Shown piece after piece: positions 53,005-62,030 of a DNA stretch of 64,000 nt. Position numbers and translations under genes: made by a program. The first letter of the stretch is position 1. Each line of letters starts with the position of its first letter. The notes below the pieces were generated by a model. It did not search any database and had not been told where the DNA came from. It saw nothing but the letters and a program-made list of their open reading frames with translations. The stretch lies in the NCBI GenBank assembly GCA_963792885.1, contig CAWBXX010000002.1, forward strand, positions 496,001 to 560,000, given 5' to 3'. Source of the stretch: DASWJZ01 sp963792885. Its GTDB lineage: Bacteria; Pseudomonadota; Alphaproteobacteria; Rhizobiales; Afifellaceae.

Positions 53005-53391
53005 ATGCGCCTTTTCGCTTTTGGGCTCTTTCTTCTTGTGACCCCGCCCGCGCTGGCGGGCGATTCCGGGCGCTACGCCTTCGAGCCCGCCGAGAACGGC
53101 GTATTCCGGCTCGATACCGAGACCGGCGAGGTCGCGCTTTGCACGGCGCGTGGGGATGCGCTCGTCTGCTTGCGCTCCCCCGCTGAGGAGAGCGGCGCCG
53201 ATGCCGGCAAGCCGGATCGCATGATGACGCTCGAGGCGCGGATCGCGGCGCTGGAGGCGGACGCGCGGAGCGGGCGTGCCGGCCGCGACAGCGAGACGCT
53301 CGGGCGCGTGAAGGCCCTCGCCGAGCGCATGATGGGCCGGCTCGTCGCGCTCGTGCGCGAAATGAAGGGCGAGCCTCGCGAGGCGCTCTAG
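53005..53391 (+). CDS. Small exported protein of unknown function (128 aa)
   Basis: Signal peptide MRLFAFGLFLLVTPPALAG, then RYAFEPAENGVFRLDTETGEVALCT..GDALVCL, with two Cys that may form a disulfide, and a Glu/Arg-rich helical C-terminus (TLEARIAALEADARSGRAG). Overlaps the convergent symporter stop by 4 bp. Confidence 0.72.
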   Translation: MRLFAFGLFLLVTPPALAGDSGRYAFEPAENGVFRLDTETGEVALCTARGDALVCLRSPAEESGADAGKPDRMMTLEARIAALEADARSGRAGRDSETLGRVKALAERMMGRLVALVREMKGEPREAL

Positions 53392-55025
53392 GCCGGCCTC
53401 TCGCTGACCGGCATCCGCCCCGGCTGCTCCTCGGAGCCGCTTGCGAGCGCCTGCGCTACCTTGTCAGGCGCCGGCGTCACCAGCGACAGCCCGACCGTCA
53501 CGATGAGCGACATCAGCGTCGCCGCGGCCGCCGCCGTCGGAGCCGCGACATTCGACCACTCGCTCTCCACGACCGCCGTTGGGATCACGTGTTGTTGCAG
53601 CAGGAAGACGAGCCCGGTGAAGCCGAAGCCGGCGACCATCCCGGCGATGGCGCCGATCTCATTGCAGCGCGGCCACCAGAGGCCGAGGATGAGCGGCGCG
53701 AAGCATCCGGCGGCGGCGAGCGCCAGCGCCCAGCTCACGAGCGACGCCGCGTCGACCGGCCAGAGCGAGATGAGCGTCACCGCACCGAAGGTGACGCCGG
53801 CCACGATGACGCGCGCGACCAGGATGCGCCGCCCTTCCGTTCCCCGCCGGTCGATGATCTCGTCCCAGATGTCGTGGCTGATCGCGGTCGCGGCGGCGAA
53901 GAGTGCGGCCTCGCCAAGCGAAAGGAGCGCGGCGAGCATGCCGGCAAGGACGAGGCCGGAGAGCACCGGCGGGAGGAGAGCGATCAGCGCCGCGAGCCGG
54001 TCCGCCCCGCTGGCATCCGCCGCGATGCCCGCGGCAGCGGCTTCGCCGAGCAGCTCGAAGAGGACGAAACCGGCGAGCACCAGCACCACCGAGTAGATCA
54101 CCGCCCAGATCATCGACATGACCGCCTCGCGCCCCGAAGGCGCCGACAGCGCCCGCGCGTAAAGATGCGGCAGCGATGCGGTGCCGAGGACGCAGAGGAG
54201 CACCGGAAGCGCCGTGCCGACCGCGCCCGCATCTCCCCAGGCCGGAAGGCTGTCGGCGAGAAGCGTCGCGAACTGCTCCGCGATTGCGCTTTGCGCCGTG
54301 GGCCCGCCCGAGGCGAAGAAGCCGGCGGGAACGAGGCAGGCGACGGCGATCACCATGTATTGGATTGCCTGCATCCACGAGAGCGAGCGCATGCCGCCCG
54401 GAAGCGCTGACATCGCCATCACGCCAGCGGTGATGTAGAGCGCGGTATCCGGCGCGAGCCCGAAGAGCGTTCCGATGAGCGGCGACGCGATCTTCAAGGT
54501 CGCGACAGAGAGGAAGAAGGAGACGGCGAAGGTGATCGCCGCCCAGGCGAGCCGCGGCAGGATGCGGCCGAAGCGCGCCGCGATGAAATCACCCGCGGTG
54601 TAGGCGCCGAAGGCCCGCAGCCCCGGCGCGATCGCTAGCGCAAGGAGCAGATATCCGCTGCCGAGGCCCATCGCGGAGAGGAGGAAGCTCGTCCGCGTCT
54701 CGTACGCGCCGCCTGCCACCCCGACGGCGAGGATGCCGGCAAGGGCGCTCGCCCCGGCAAGCCCGCCGAGCGTGCCGAAGGCCTTGCGGTCGGCGACGTA
54801 GAAATCAACGGCGCGGCGGCTGTGCGAGTAGAGCGCCACGAGGATGAAGAGAACGAGCGCCGCGCCGACAATCGCGAGTGGCGCGAAGTCCGGATCGGCA
54901 CCGAGGCGGTCGAGAAGGGCGATCCCGAGCAAGAGAACGACGAAGACCGCGAAAAGCCAACGGTTCGCCTGAAGAGGCGAGCCCATCACGCCGATGTCTC
55001 GCTCAGGCGGCAGCAACCTCGCCAT
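53388..55025 (-). CDS. Sodium:solute symporter family protein (545 aa)
   Basis: SSS-family transporter with about 13-14 membrane helices. It starts MARLLPPERDIGVMGSPLQANRWLFAVF, with a good GGAG at a suitable distance; MGSPLQ at 54985 is an alternative. FYVADRKAFG, TAGDFIAARFG and SWMQAIQYMVIA match the acetate/actP-like branch. The substrate (acetate, pyruvate, proline or another) is not certain. Confidence 0.87.
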   Translation of the reverse strand: MARLLPPERDIGVMGSPLQANRWLFAVFVVLLLGIALLDRLGADPDFAPLAIVGAALVLFILVALYSHSRRAVDFYVADRKAFGTLGGLAGASALAGILAVGVAGGAYETRTSFLLSAMGLGSGYLLLALAIAPGLRAFGAYTAGDFIAARFGRILPRLAWAAITFAVSFFLSVATLKIASPLIGTLFGLAPDTALYITAGVMAMSALPGGMRSLSWMQAIQYMVIAVACLVPAGFFASGGPTAQSAIAEQFATLLADSLPAWGDAGAVGTALPVLLCVLGTASLPHLYARALSAPSGREAVMSMIWAVIYSVVLVLAGFVLFELLGEAAAAGIAADASGADRLAALIALLPPVLSGLVLAGMLAALLSLGEAALFAAATAISHDIWDEIIDRRGTEGRRILVARVIVAGVTFGAVTLISLWPVDAASLVSWALALAAAGCFAPLILGLWWPRCNEIGAIAGMVAGFGFTGLVFLLQQHVIPTAVVESEWSNVAAPTAAAAATLMSLIVTVGLSLVTPAPDKVAQALASGSEEQPGRMPVSERPA

Positions 55026-55286
55026 GCCGCAACTCCACGCAAGATTCCCCGGCGGGAGAGAGAATGACGCCCGACGGCGGCAAAGGCAATGTCGTCGCGG
55101 CGCTGAATGCGTAGTCTGCGCAGCCGTGCGTGCGTGTAGCATCGATGTCACGCGCTCGGAGGCTCCACGCTCCGGAGGAAGTCGAAGCGCGCGCATTGTG
55201 GCATTGACGCCATTGCGCGGTCGTTGCCGCAACGACAACATCCGCGTGACAACCATGCGGCGAAACAGCTGCGATCGGAGGGCCCG

Positions 55287-55706
55287 ATGCTCAAGGAGTT
55301 CAAGGAGTTCGCACTCAAGGGAAACGTGCTCGATCTGGCGATCGGCATCATCATCGGTGCCGCCTTCACGGCGATCGTATCGTCGCTCGTCGACGACATC
55401 ATCATGCCGCCGATCGGGCTTGCCACCGGCGGCGTCGACTTCTCGCAGCTCTTCATCGTGCTGAAGGGCGACGGGCCCTTCAACACGGTGCAGCAGGCCA
55501 AGGAAGCCGGCGCCGTTACCTGGAACATCGGCCTTTTCATCAACGCCGTCATCAAGTTCCTGATCGTGGCCTTCGCGGTGTTCCTGCTCGTCAAGGCGAT
55601 CAACAGGCTGGCGCGCAAAAAGGAGGAGAAGCCGTCGGCCCCGCCGCCGACGCCGGAAGACGTCGTGCTGCTTCGCGAGATTCGCGACCTTCTCGCCAAG
55701 CGCTGA
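55287..55706 (+). CDS. mscL: Large-conductance mechanosensitive channel
   Basis: 139-aa pentameric channel that opens under membrane tension to release solutes. MLKEFKEFALKGNVLDLAIGIIIGAAFTAIVSSLVDDIIMPPIG is the classic N-terminus and first helix. The second helix and charged C-terminal bundle (EDVVLLREIRDLLAKR) are present. The 261-bp upstream gap shows no other gene. Confidence 0.95.
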   Translation: MLKEFKEFALKGNVLDLAIGIIIGAAFTAIVSSLVDDIIMPPIGLATGGVDFSQLFIVLKGDGPFNTVQQAKEAGAVTWNIGLFINAVIKFLIVAFAVFLLVKAINRLARKKEEKPSAPPPTPEDVVLLREIRDLLAKR

Positions 55707-55735
55707 CGATCCGGTCCCGACGCGAAGCGCCTTGA

Positions 55736-55752
55736 GCCCCTCTTTGAGGGGC
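55736..55752 (+). terminator. Hairpin after mscL
   Basis: Perfect 7-bp arms GCCCCTC/GAGGGGC around TTT, 30 bp after the mscL stop. Only AATTCC follows, so it is a weak intrinsic terminator. Confidence 0.5.
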
Positions 55753-55825
55753 AATTCCGGCTGCGCGCATTCTTCGCTGCTAGGCTGGCTTCCCGCCGTG
55801 CGGAACTTGCGCTACGCAGCCGCTA

Positions 55826-56998
55826 ATGAACGATCACGTCCTTTCGGCGCTCCGGCGCGAAGCCCGGGAAGCGCCGGATTCCGGCATCGTCGAGGTTTTC
55901 AACTACGGTCGCGGGCGGGAAGGGCTGATTCCGCTCTGGGCCGGCGAAGGCGATCTGCCGACGCCGGCCTTCATCTGCGAGGCGACCGCGCGTTCGCTCG
56001 CGGCCGGCGAGACCTTCTACACATACCAGCGCGGCCTGCCGGAGCTTCGGGCCACGCTCGCGCGTTACCACGAGCGGCAATTCGGCCGGAACCTCTCGCC
56101 CGAGCGCTTCTTCATCACCGGCGGCGGTATGCAGGCGATCCAGATTGCGATTGCCGCCACTGCCGGCAGCGGCGACGAGATGGTGCTCCTGACGCCGGCC
56201 TGGCCCAATTTCGCTGCGGCAGCCGGAATTGGCGGGGCGAAACCGGTCGCGGTTCCTCTCGATTTTGATGGCTCGCGGTGGGATCTCGATCTCGACCGTG
56301 TGCGAGCCGCCATCAACGCGAAGACGCGCTCTATCTTCGTCAACTCGCCGTCGAATCCGACCGGCTGGACCGCGACCGAAGCGGAGCTCCGCGATCTCCT
56401 GGCGCTCGCGCGCGAGAACGGTCTCTGGATCATCGCCGACGAGGTCTATTCCCGCTTCGTCTACGGCGATGCCGAGCGCGCGCCCTCCTTTTACGATCTG
56501 ATCGACGAGAACGATCGCGTCATCTTCGTCAACACGTTTTCGAAGAACTGGGCGATGACCGGCTGGCGGATCGGCTGGCTTGCGGCGCCGGCCATGCTTG
56601 GCGGCGTGATCGAGAACCTGATCCAGTATTCCACCTCCGGCGTCGCCGCCTTCATGCAGCGCGGCGCGATTGCCGCGGTGGAGGAAGGCGAGGACTTCGT
56701 CCGCCTGCAGGTAGCCCGCGCTGCTGAGGGGCGGAAGATCGTCTGCGAGGGCCTCGCCGGTTCAAATCGCGTGCGCTTCGCCTGGCCGGACGGCGCTTTC
56801 TATCTCTTCTTCACGATCACCGACGCTGCCGACACCGGCAAGCTCGGGCTGACGCTGGTCGACGAGGCGAATATCGGGATGGCGCCCGGCACCGCCTTCG
56901 GCCTGGGCGGTGAGCCCTTCATGCGCCTCTGCTTTCTGCGCAGCGCCGAGCAGCTGAGCGAGGCGACCCGCCGCCTGACCGCCTGGCTCGGACGGTGA
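55826..56998 (+). CDS. PLP-dependent aminotransferase, class I/II (390 aa)
   Basis: Fold type I transaminase. VNSPSNPTGW (about 172-181), IADEVYSRFVY and the PLP lysine in FSKNWAMTGWRIGW (K240) are intact. It starts MNDHVLSALRREAREAPDSGIVEVFNYGRG. The stop overlaps the next gene's GTG at 56995. Aspartate/tyrosine-type specificity is likely but not settled. Confidence 0.88.
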   Translation: MNDHVLSALRREAREAPDSGIVEVFNYGRGREGLIPLWAGEGDLPTPAFICEATARSLAAGETFYTYQRGLPELRATLARYHERQFGRNLSPERFFITGGGMQAIQIAIAATAGSGDEMVLLTPAWPNFAAAAGIGGAKPVAVPLDFDGSRWDLDLDRVRAAINAKTRSIFVNSPSNPTGWTATEAELRDLLALARENGLWIIADEVYSRFVYGDAERAPSFYDLIDENDRVIFVNTFSKNWAMTGWRIGWLAAPAMLGGVIENLIQYSTSGVAAFMQRGAIAAVEEGEDFVRLQVARAAEGRKIVCEGLAGSNRVRFAWPDGAFYLFFTITDAADTGKLGLTLVDEANIGMAPGTAFGLGGEPFMRLCFLRSAEQLSEATRRLTAWLGR

Positions 56999-58074
56999 TG
57001 CGGTCCATTGTCGGACCGCACCTCCGGACCGCTCAGCGCTTTGCGATCACACTGGCACTCAGTGCCGCCGGCGGCTTTCTCTTTCAGAGCCTCGGCATGC
57101 CCGCCGGGTGGGTCTCCGGCGGCCTTCTCGCGGTCGCAGTCGCATCGCTCGCCGGCTTCAACAGCGAGGTGCCGCGGCCGCTGCGCTCCCCCATCTTTCT
57201 GGTGCTCGGCCTTTATGCCGGCGGCGGCGTCTCGCAGCAGACGCTCCATCAGATGCAGACTTGGCCGTTGAGCTTCGCAATCCTCGGCGTTTCGCTCATC
57301 GCGCTGATCGCCAGCTCGTACTGGTGGCTGCACTCGCGCGCGGGCTGGGACCGCAACGCCGCTCTGCTTTCGTCGCTGCCGGGCGCGCTCTCCTTCGTCA
57401 TGGCCGCGGCGGAGGGCCTCAGGGCGGACATGAAGAAGGTCGCGATCGCGCAGGGTCTCCGCGTGCTCATTCTCGTCGAGACCATACCGATTCTCGCGCT
57501 CGTGATCGGGCATCCGCCGACGATCGCCGCGCCGGCCGTCGCCGACACCGCGCACGTCGGACAGATCGTTCTTCAGCTGGTCGCCGGCGTCGTCGGGGCG
57601 CTCGTCCTCGAGCGGCTCAGAATCGTCGGCGGGTGGATGCTCGGCGGCCTCCTGGCGAGTTCGACCCTGCTTCTTACCGGGGTTGTCGATGCGCGCCTGC
57701 CGTTTCCGTTGGTGCTTCCCTTCGTGATCGCGCTTGCGGCACTTACCGGCAGCCGCTTCCGCCCAGGCGACTTATCGGTTCTACCGCGCATCGCAAAGCC
57801 GGCGCTGATCGCTTTTTGCTTTGCCTTCGGCATCTCCGCCGTAGCCGCAGCACTGGTCAGCCTTCTCCTGGGCGTAAACTACATTCAGACGCTGCTCGCC
57901 TTTGCGCCGGGCGCCCTCGATGCGCTGATCATTCTCGCCTATCAGATGAACGTCGACCCGGCCTATGTCGCCGCGCACCATGTCGCCCGCTTCCTGGCGA
58001 TGGTGGTCATCGTGCCGATCATAGCGCGCTGGTTGGAGCGGCGCGCGATGGCCGAGGGCGGCGACTCGCGTTAG
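56995..58074 (+). CDS. AbrB-family (ammonia monooxygenase-like) membrane protein (359 aa)
   Basis: Two repeats of about six membrane helices, each with the motif GGxLxGxxxGxxG-like (GMPAGWVSGGLLAVAVASL and IVGGWMLGGLLASSTLLLTG) and the AFAPGALDALIILAYQM segment. It belongs to the family once called AbrB and sometimes annotated as ammonia monooxygenase, but that activity is not supported. Co-transcribed with the aminotransferase. Confidence 0.83.
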   Translation: MMRSIVGPHLRTAQRFAITLALSAAGGFLFQSLGMPAGWVSGGLLAVAVASLAGFNSEVPRPLRSPIFLVLGLYAGGGVSQQTLHQMQTWPLSFAILGVSLIALIASSYWWLHSRAGWDRNAALLSSLPGALSFVMAAAEGLRADMKKVAIAQGLRVLILVETIPILALVIGHPPTIAAPAVADTAHVGQIVLQLVAGVVGALVLERLRIVGGWMLGGLLASSTLLLTGVVDARLPFPLVLPFVIALAALTGSRFRPGDLSVLPRIAKPALIAFCFAFGISAVAAALVSLLLGVNYIQTLLAFAPGALDALIILAYQMNVDPAYVAAHHVARFLAMVVIVPIIARWLERRAMAEGGDSR

Positions 58075-58083
58075 TCAGGGCGA

Positions 58084-58782
58084 ATGGCCAAGGACGCTTC
58101 GCTCTTCGACCACCGCGACTACCCGACCGCCTCAGCCGCGCTGGGCTACGGCGAATGGGCGGCAACCTATGAGGAGACGGTCGCGGTTGGGCTCGACACG
58201 CCGCTTTTGGCGCGCCTGACCGCGGTGGATTGGAAGAACGTTGCCGAGGCGGCGGACCTCGCCTGCGGCACCGGGCGCACGGGTCAGTGGCTGAACGCGC
58301 AGGGCGTCGCAGAGATCGACGGCGTCGACATCACGCCGGAAATGCTGGCGCATGCCGAGAAGCGCGGAGTTTATCGGACGCTCCACGTCGGCGATGTTGC
58401 TGCAACGCCGCTTCCGGCCGGGCGCTATCCGCTCGTCACCATGTCATTGGCGGACGAGCATCTCGCCGAGCTTGGTCCCGCTTACCGGGAGGCGGCGCGC
58501 CTGCTCGCGCGGGGCGGGCAGTTCCTCTTGATCGGTTACCACCCGTTCTTCCTGATGAACGGCCTCGTCACACACTTCCATCGCAACGACGGGGATGCCG
58601 TCACCATAAAGAGCTACGTCCACTTCGGGAGCGACCATTTCCGCGCCGGCAGAGACGCGGGTCTCGCGCTTGTCGCGTTCGACGAGTGCGTCATCGATGA
58701 AGACTGGCTGAAGACGAAGCCGAAATGGCGGCCGTATCTGAACTGGCCGGTGAGCTTCGCGATGGTCTGGAGCAAGGCGTGA
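58084..58782 (+). CDS. Class I SAM-dependent methyltransferase (232 aa)
   Basis: SAM-binding motif ADLACGTGRTGQWL (about residues 57-70) with IDGVDITPEML as the acidic motif II and PLVTMSLADEHLAELGP following. It starts nine bases after the AbrB-type stop, in the same direction. The acceptor is unknown. Confidence 0.82.
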   Translation: MAKDASLFDHRDYPTASAALGYGEWAATYEETVAVGLDTPLLARLTAVDWKNVAEAADLACGTGRTGQWLNAQGVAEIDGVDITPEMLAHAEKRGVYRTLHVGDVAATPLPAGRYPLVTMSLADEHLAELGPAYREAARLLARGGQFLLIGYHPFFLMNGLVTHFHRNDGDAVTIKSYVHFGSDHFRAGRDAGLALVAFDECVIDEDWLKTKPKWRPYLNWPVSFAMVWSKA

Positions 58783-58807
58783 TCGAGACGATCACGCCCG
58801 CCGGCAG

Positions 58808-60079
58808 TTAGCCGCCCGACGCGGCAAAAATCTCCGCCCGGCGCGCCGCGTGCTCGACCGTCGCCGGCGTCCGAAGCGGAAGCTCCAGCGTGTTCCAGGT
58901 TTCCACAAGCGCCTCCGTCAGCGCCGCGATCAGGCGGTCGTCATGAAACGGCGTCGCGGTGATCCGAAGCCGCTCGGTGCCGCGCGGCACCGTCGGGTAG
59001 TTGATCGGCTGGATGTAGATGCCATGCCGGTCGAGGAGATGGTCGCTCGCCGCCTTGCACGCTTCCGCGTCGCCGACGAGGAGCGGGATGATCTGTGTCT
59101 CCGAGGGCATCACCGGGAGGCCGGCGGCGGTGAGCGCCGCGCGCGTCGCAGCGATCTGCCGCTGCTGCCCCTCGCGCTCGGCGGAGGATTGCTTCAGGTG
59201 GCGGATCGAAGCCACCGCCGCGGCGGCAAGCCCGGGCGGCAGCGCGGTCGTGAAGATGAAGCCGGGTGCATAGGAGCGCACGGCATCGACGACGAGGTTC
59301 GAGCTCGCGATATAGCCGCCCAGCACGCCGAAACCCTTGGCAAGCGTGCCTTCGATGACGTCGATCCGGTCCATGACGCCGTCGCGCTCGGCGATGCCGC
59401 CGCCGCGCGCGCCGTACATGCCGACCGCGTGCACCTCGTCGAGGTAAGTCATGGCGCCGTATTTCTCGGCAAGATCGGCAATGGCGCCGATCGGCGCGAC
59501 GTCGCCATCCATCGAGTAGACGGACTCGAACACGATGAGCTTGGCGCGCTCTTTGCCGCCCGCCTTGAGCAGGTCTTCAAGATGCTCCAGGTCGTTGTGC
59601 CGCCAGATCTGCTTCTGCCCGCCGGAGCGGCGCACGCCCTCGATCATCGAGGCGTGGTTGAGCTGGTCGGAAAGGATCAGGCAGTCCGGCAGGAGCTTGG
59701 CGATCGTGGAGATCGCCGCCTCGTTGGAGACGAAACCGGAAGTGAAGACGAGCGCCGCTTCCTTGCGGTGAAGGTCGGCGAGCTCCGCTTCGAGCTCGAC
59801 CAGCGGATGGTTGGTGCCTGAGATGTTGCGCGTGCCGCCGGCGCCGGCGCCCATCAGGCCGGCCGTCTCCTGCAGCGCCGCCACCACCTTGGGGTGGTGG
59901 CCCATGCCGAGATAGTCGTTGGAGCACCAGATGACGATTTCGCGCGTTTCGCCGTCGCGCCGCATGATGGCGCGGGGGAAGCTGCCGACACGCCGTTCGA
60001 GATCGGCAAAGACGCGGTAGCGTCGCTCGGCGCGCAGCGCATCTAGGGCGCTCTCGAAACGCAATTCGTAGTCAAACAT
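58808..60079 (-). CDS. hemA: 5-aminolevulinate synthase
   Basis: PLP enzyme condensing glycine and succinyl-CoA, the first step of heme synthesis in alphaproteobacteria (423 aa). The PLP lysine is in EGTLAKGFGVLGGY (K248); WCSNDYLGMG and GTRNISGTNHPLVELE are conserved. It starts MFDYELRFESALDALR at 60079. It faces the CorC-like gene across a 486-bp gap that holds a FixK/FNR-type box at 60379-60392, about 300 bp upstream, consistent with the oxygen control known for hemA in rhizobia. Confidence 0.95.
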   Translation of the reverse strand: MFDYELRFESALDALRAERRYRVFADLERRVGSFPRAIMRRDGETREIVIWCSNDYLGMGHHPKVVAALQETAGLMGAGAGGTRNISGTNHPLVELEAELADLHRKEAALVFTSGFVSNEAAISTIAKLLPDCLILSDQLNHASMIEGVRRSGGQKQIWRHNDLEHLEDLLKAGGKERAKLIVFESVYSMDGDVAPIGAIADLAEKYGAMTYLDEVHAVGMYGARGGGIAERDGVMDRIDVIEGTLAKGFGVLGGYIASSNLVVDAVRSYAPGFIFTTALPPGLAAAAVASIRHLKQSSAEREGQQRQIAATRAALTAAGLPVMPSETQIIPLLVGDAEACKAASDHLLDRHGIYIQPINYPTVPRGTERLRITATPFHDDRLIAALTEALVETWNTLELPLRTPATVEHAARRAEIFAASGG

Positions 60080-60565
60080 GCGCTGCTCCCGCCGCTTACC
60101 CACTTCTAGTCCGTAACGACGTGGCATTTCCAGTGTCAGCTTGCCGCGCCGGCCTTCACCTTGTCGCGACGCTGACGACCTGCTTTCCCCACCCCAAGCA
60201 CCCCATCTACCGTAAATGCGCGGAATCGGTAAGGAAAGTCCGAAAGCACGTCGCAATCCCCCCGGTTAGCGGCCGTTTGGATGGTCAACGCTATGCCGAA
60301 CCCGGCACTGCGCACGCCGCCGAAGACAAGATTTCGGAGCCGTCACGGTCAAAATGCGCTTCACGGCCGGCGCCCGCTTTGACAAGGATCAACCGGACAA
60401 TCCCGCTGCCGGGCGGCTCTCGGGCTCCTCGACGTGCCCTTCCGAGGATGACGATCGGACGACGCGGCGAATCGCTGTGGTTCAAATTGCATGCTGTCGG
60501 CGCGCGCATTTCCCGGCGGTTTTGGTTAGGCTAGCCTGGACAGCTCCTGGAACTTCACGATTCCG
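60080..60565. other. Divergent 486-bp intergenic region between hemA and the CorC-like gene
   Basis: No convincing gene on either strand. It holds the FixK/FNR-like box (60379-60392) and presumably two divergent promoters. Confidence 0.6.
60379..60392. promoter_or_regulatory. FixK/FNR-like box TTGACAAGGATCAA
   Basis: Close match to TTGAT-N4-ATCAA; on the minus strand it reads TTGATCCTTGTCAA. It is 300 bp upstream of hemA and 174 bp upstream of the CorC-like gene. Confidence 0.6.
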
Positions 60566-61885
60566 ATGCCCGCCTGGGACATTCTCGTCATCGTTCTCCT
60601 GATTCTCCTGAACGGCTTCTTCGCGATGTCGGAGCTTGCAGTGCTCTCCTCGCGCCGCGCGCTGCTGGAGCACTTGGCCGACGAGAAGGTCCGCGGGGCG
60701 CGCGCCGCACTGAATCTGCTTGAGGAGCCGACGCGCTTTCTTTCGACGGCGCAGGCTGGGATTACGCTGATCGGCGTCTTCGCCGGCGCCTATTCCGGCG
60801 CCACGCTCGCCGGGCCGTTGAGCGAAGTGCTCTCCGGGCTGGGCGACTATGCCCATCCCGTGGCGCTGGCCGTCGTCGTCGTCGGCATAACCTATCTCTC
60901 GCTGCTTGTCGGCGAGCTCGTGCCGAAGCGGATCGCCTTCAACAACCCGGAGCGCGTCGCCGCCGCCGTCGCTCCGCTGATGTCGTGGCTCTCGGTGGCG
61001 GGCGCGCCCGTCGTTTTTATCCTACGGGGCTCGACCGATGCTCTGGTGAAGCTTCTTCGCATCCCCGACCGGCCCGAGACGTCGGTGACGGAGGAGGAGG
61101 TGAAGCTGATGATCGCGGAGGGCGCACGCGCCGGCGTCTTCCATGTCGCGGAGCGCGACATGATCGACGGCGTACTCCGCCTCGCCGACCGTTCGGTCCG
61201 AAGCGTGATGACCCCACGCGTCGAAGTGATGTGGCTCGACCTCGACGATCCGCCGGAGACGCTTCGGCGGGAGATCGCAGAAAGCGAGCACTCGCGCTAT
61301 CCGGCCGGGCGCAAGGGCCTCGACGAGCTTTCAGGCATCGTCCACACGAAGCACCTTCTCGATCAGATGGCGCGCACGGGAAAATTCGACGTCGCCGCCT
61401 CGCTGCTGCAGCCGCTCATCGTGCACGAGGGGACGCCGGTGCTTCGGCTCCTGGAAATGTTCCGTGAGAACCCGGTGCACATGGCGGTCGTCGTCGACGA
61501 ATATGGCGGGCTCGAGGGGATCGTTACACCAACCGATATCCTGACGGCGATCGCCGGCGAGCTTCCGGAGGACGCCTCCGACATCGACGAGCCGTCGGCG
61601 GTCCGCCGCGACGACGGATCGTGGCTGATGGACGGCATGCTCGGCATCCACGAGGCGGAGCGTCTGCTCGAACGCAAGGACATGCGCGGCGACGAGGATT
61701 TCGAGACGCTGGCCGGATTTGTGCTCACGCGTCTCGCGCGCATTCCGCAGATCGGCGACCACTTCGAGTGGGATGGGCTGAGGTTCGAGATCGTCGACAT
61801 GGACGGGCGCCGCATCGACCGCATCCTCGTCGCGCCGGCGACGCCGGCTAGCGCCGCGCCCGCAGATAGCGAGGTCGGCGACTAG
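60566..61885 (+). CDS. CNNM/CorC-type (HlyC/CorC) transporter-associated protein (439 aa)
   Basis: N-terminal DUF21 membrane domain (MPAWDILVIVLLILLNGFFAMSELAVLSSRRALLE), then two CBS domains (about residues 210-330, with VMTPRVEVMWL and VVVDEYGGLEGIVTPTDIL), and a C-terminal CorC/HlyC-type domain (DGSWLMDGML, GDHFEWDGLRFEIVDMDGRRIDRI). Probable magnesium or cobalt efflux or homeostasis protein. Confidence 0.88.
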   Translation: MPAWDILVIVLLILLNGFFAMSELAVLSSRRALLEHLADEKVRGARAALNLLEEPTRFLSTAQAGITLIGVFAGAYSGATLAGPLSEVLSGLGDYAHPVALAVVVVGITYLSLLVGELVPKRIAFNNPERVAAAVAPLMSWLSVAGAPVVFILRGSTDALVKLLRIPDRPETSVTEEEVKLMIAEGARAGVFHVAERDMIDGVLRLADRSVRSVMTPRVEVMWLDLDDPPETLRREIAESEHSRYPAGRKGLDELSGIVHTKHLLDQMARTGKFDVAASLLQPLIVHEGTPVLRLLEMFRENPVHMAVVVDEYGGLEGIVTPTDILTAIAGELPEDASDIDEPSAVRRDDGSWLMDGMLGIHEAERLLERKDMRGDEDFETLAGFVLTRLARIPQIGDHFEWDGLRFEIVDMDGRRIDRILVAPATPASAAPADSEVGD

Positions 61886-61910
61886 GCGGTCTCAGCCCCA
61901 CCTATCGTTG

Positions 61911-62012
61911 TCGTCATTGCCGGGCTTGACCCGGCAATCCATTCCGTGGCGTTCGAGGTGACGTCGGGCGCTTGAGGAATGGATGCCCGGATCAAGTCCG
62001 GGCATGACGACG
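61911..62012. repeat. Inverted pair of TGCCGGG-type repeats
   Basis: GTCATTGCCGGGCTTGACCCGG... and the facing ...CCGGATCAAGTCCGGGCATGAC, the same arrangement as 11741-11838, in the gap 61886-62030. Confidence 0.75.
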
Positions 62013-62030
62013 ACTGTTGGGGGACATCGT

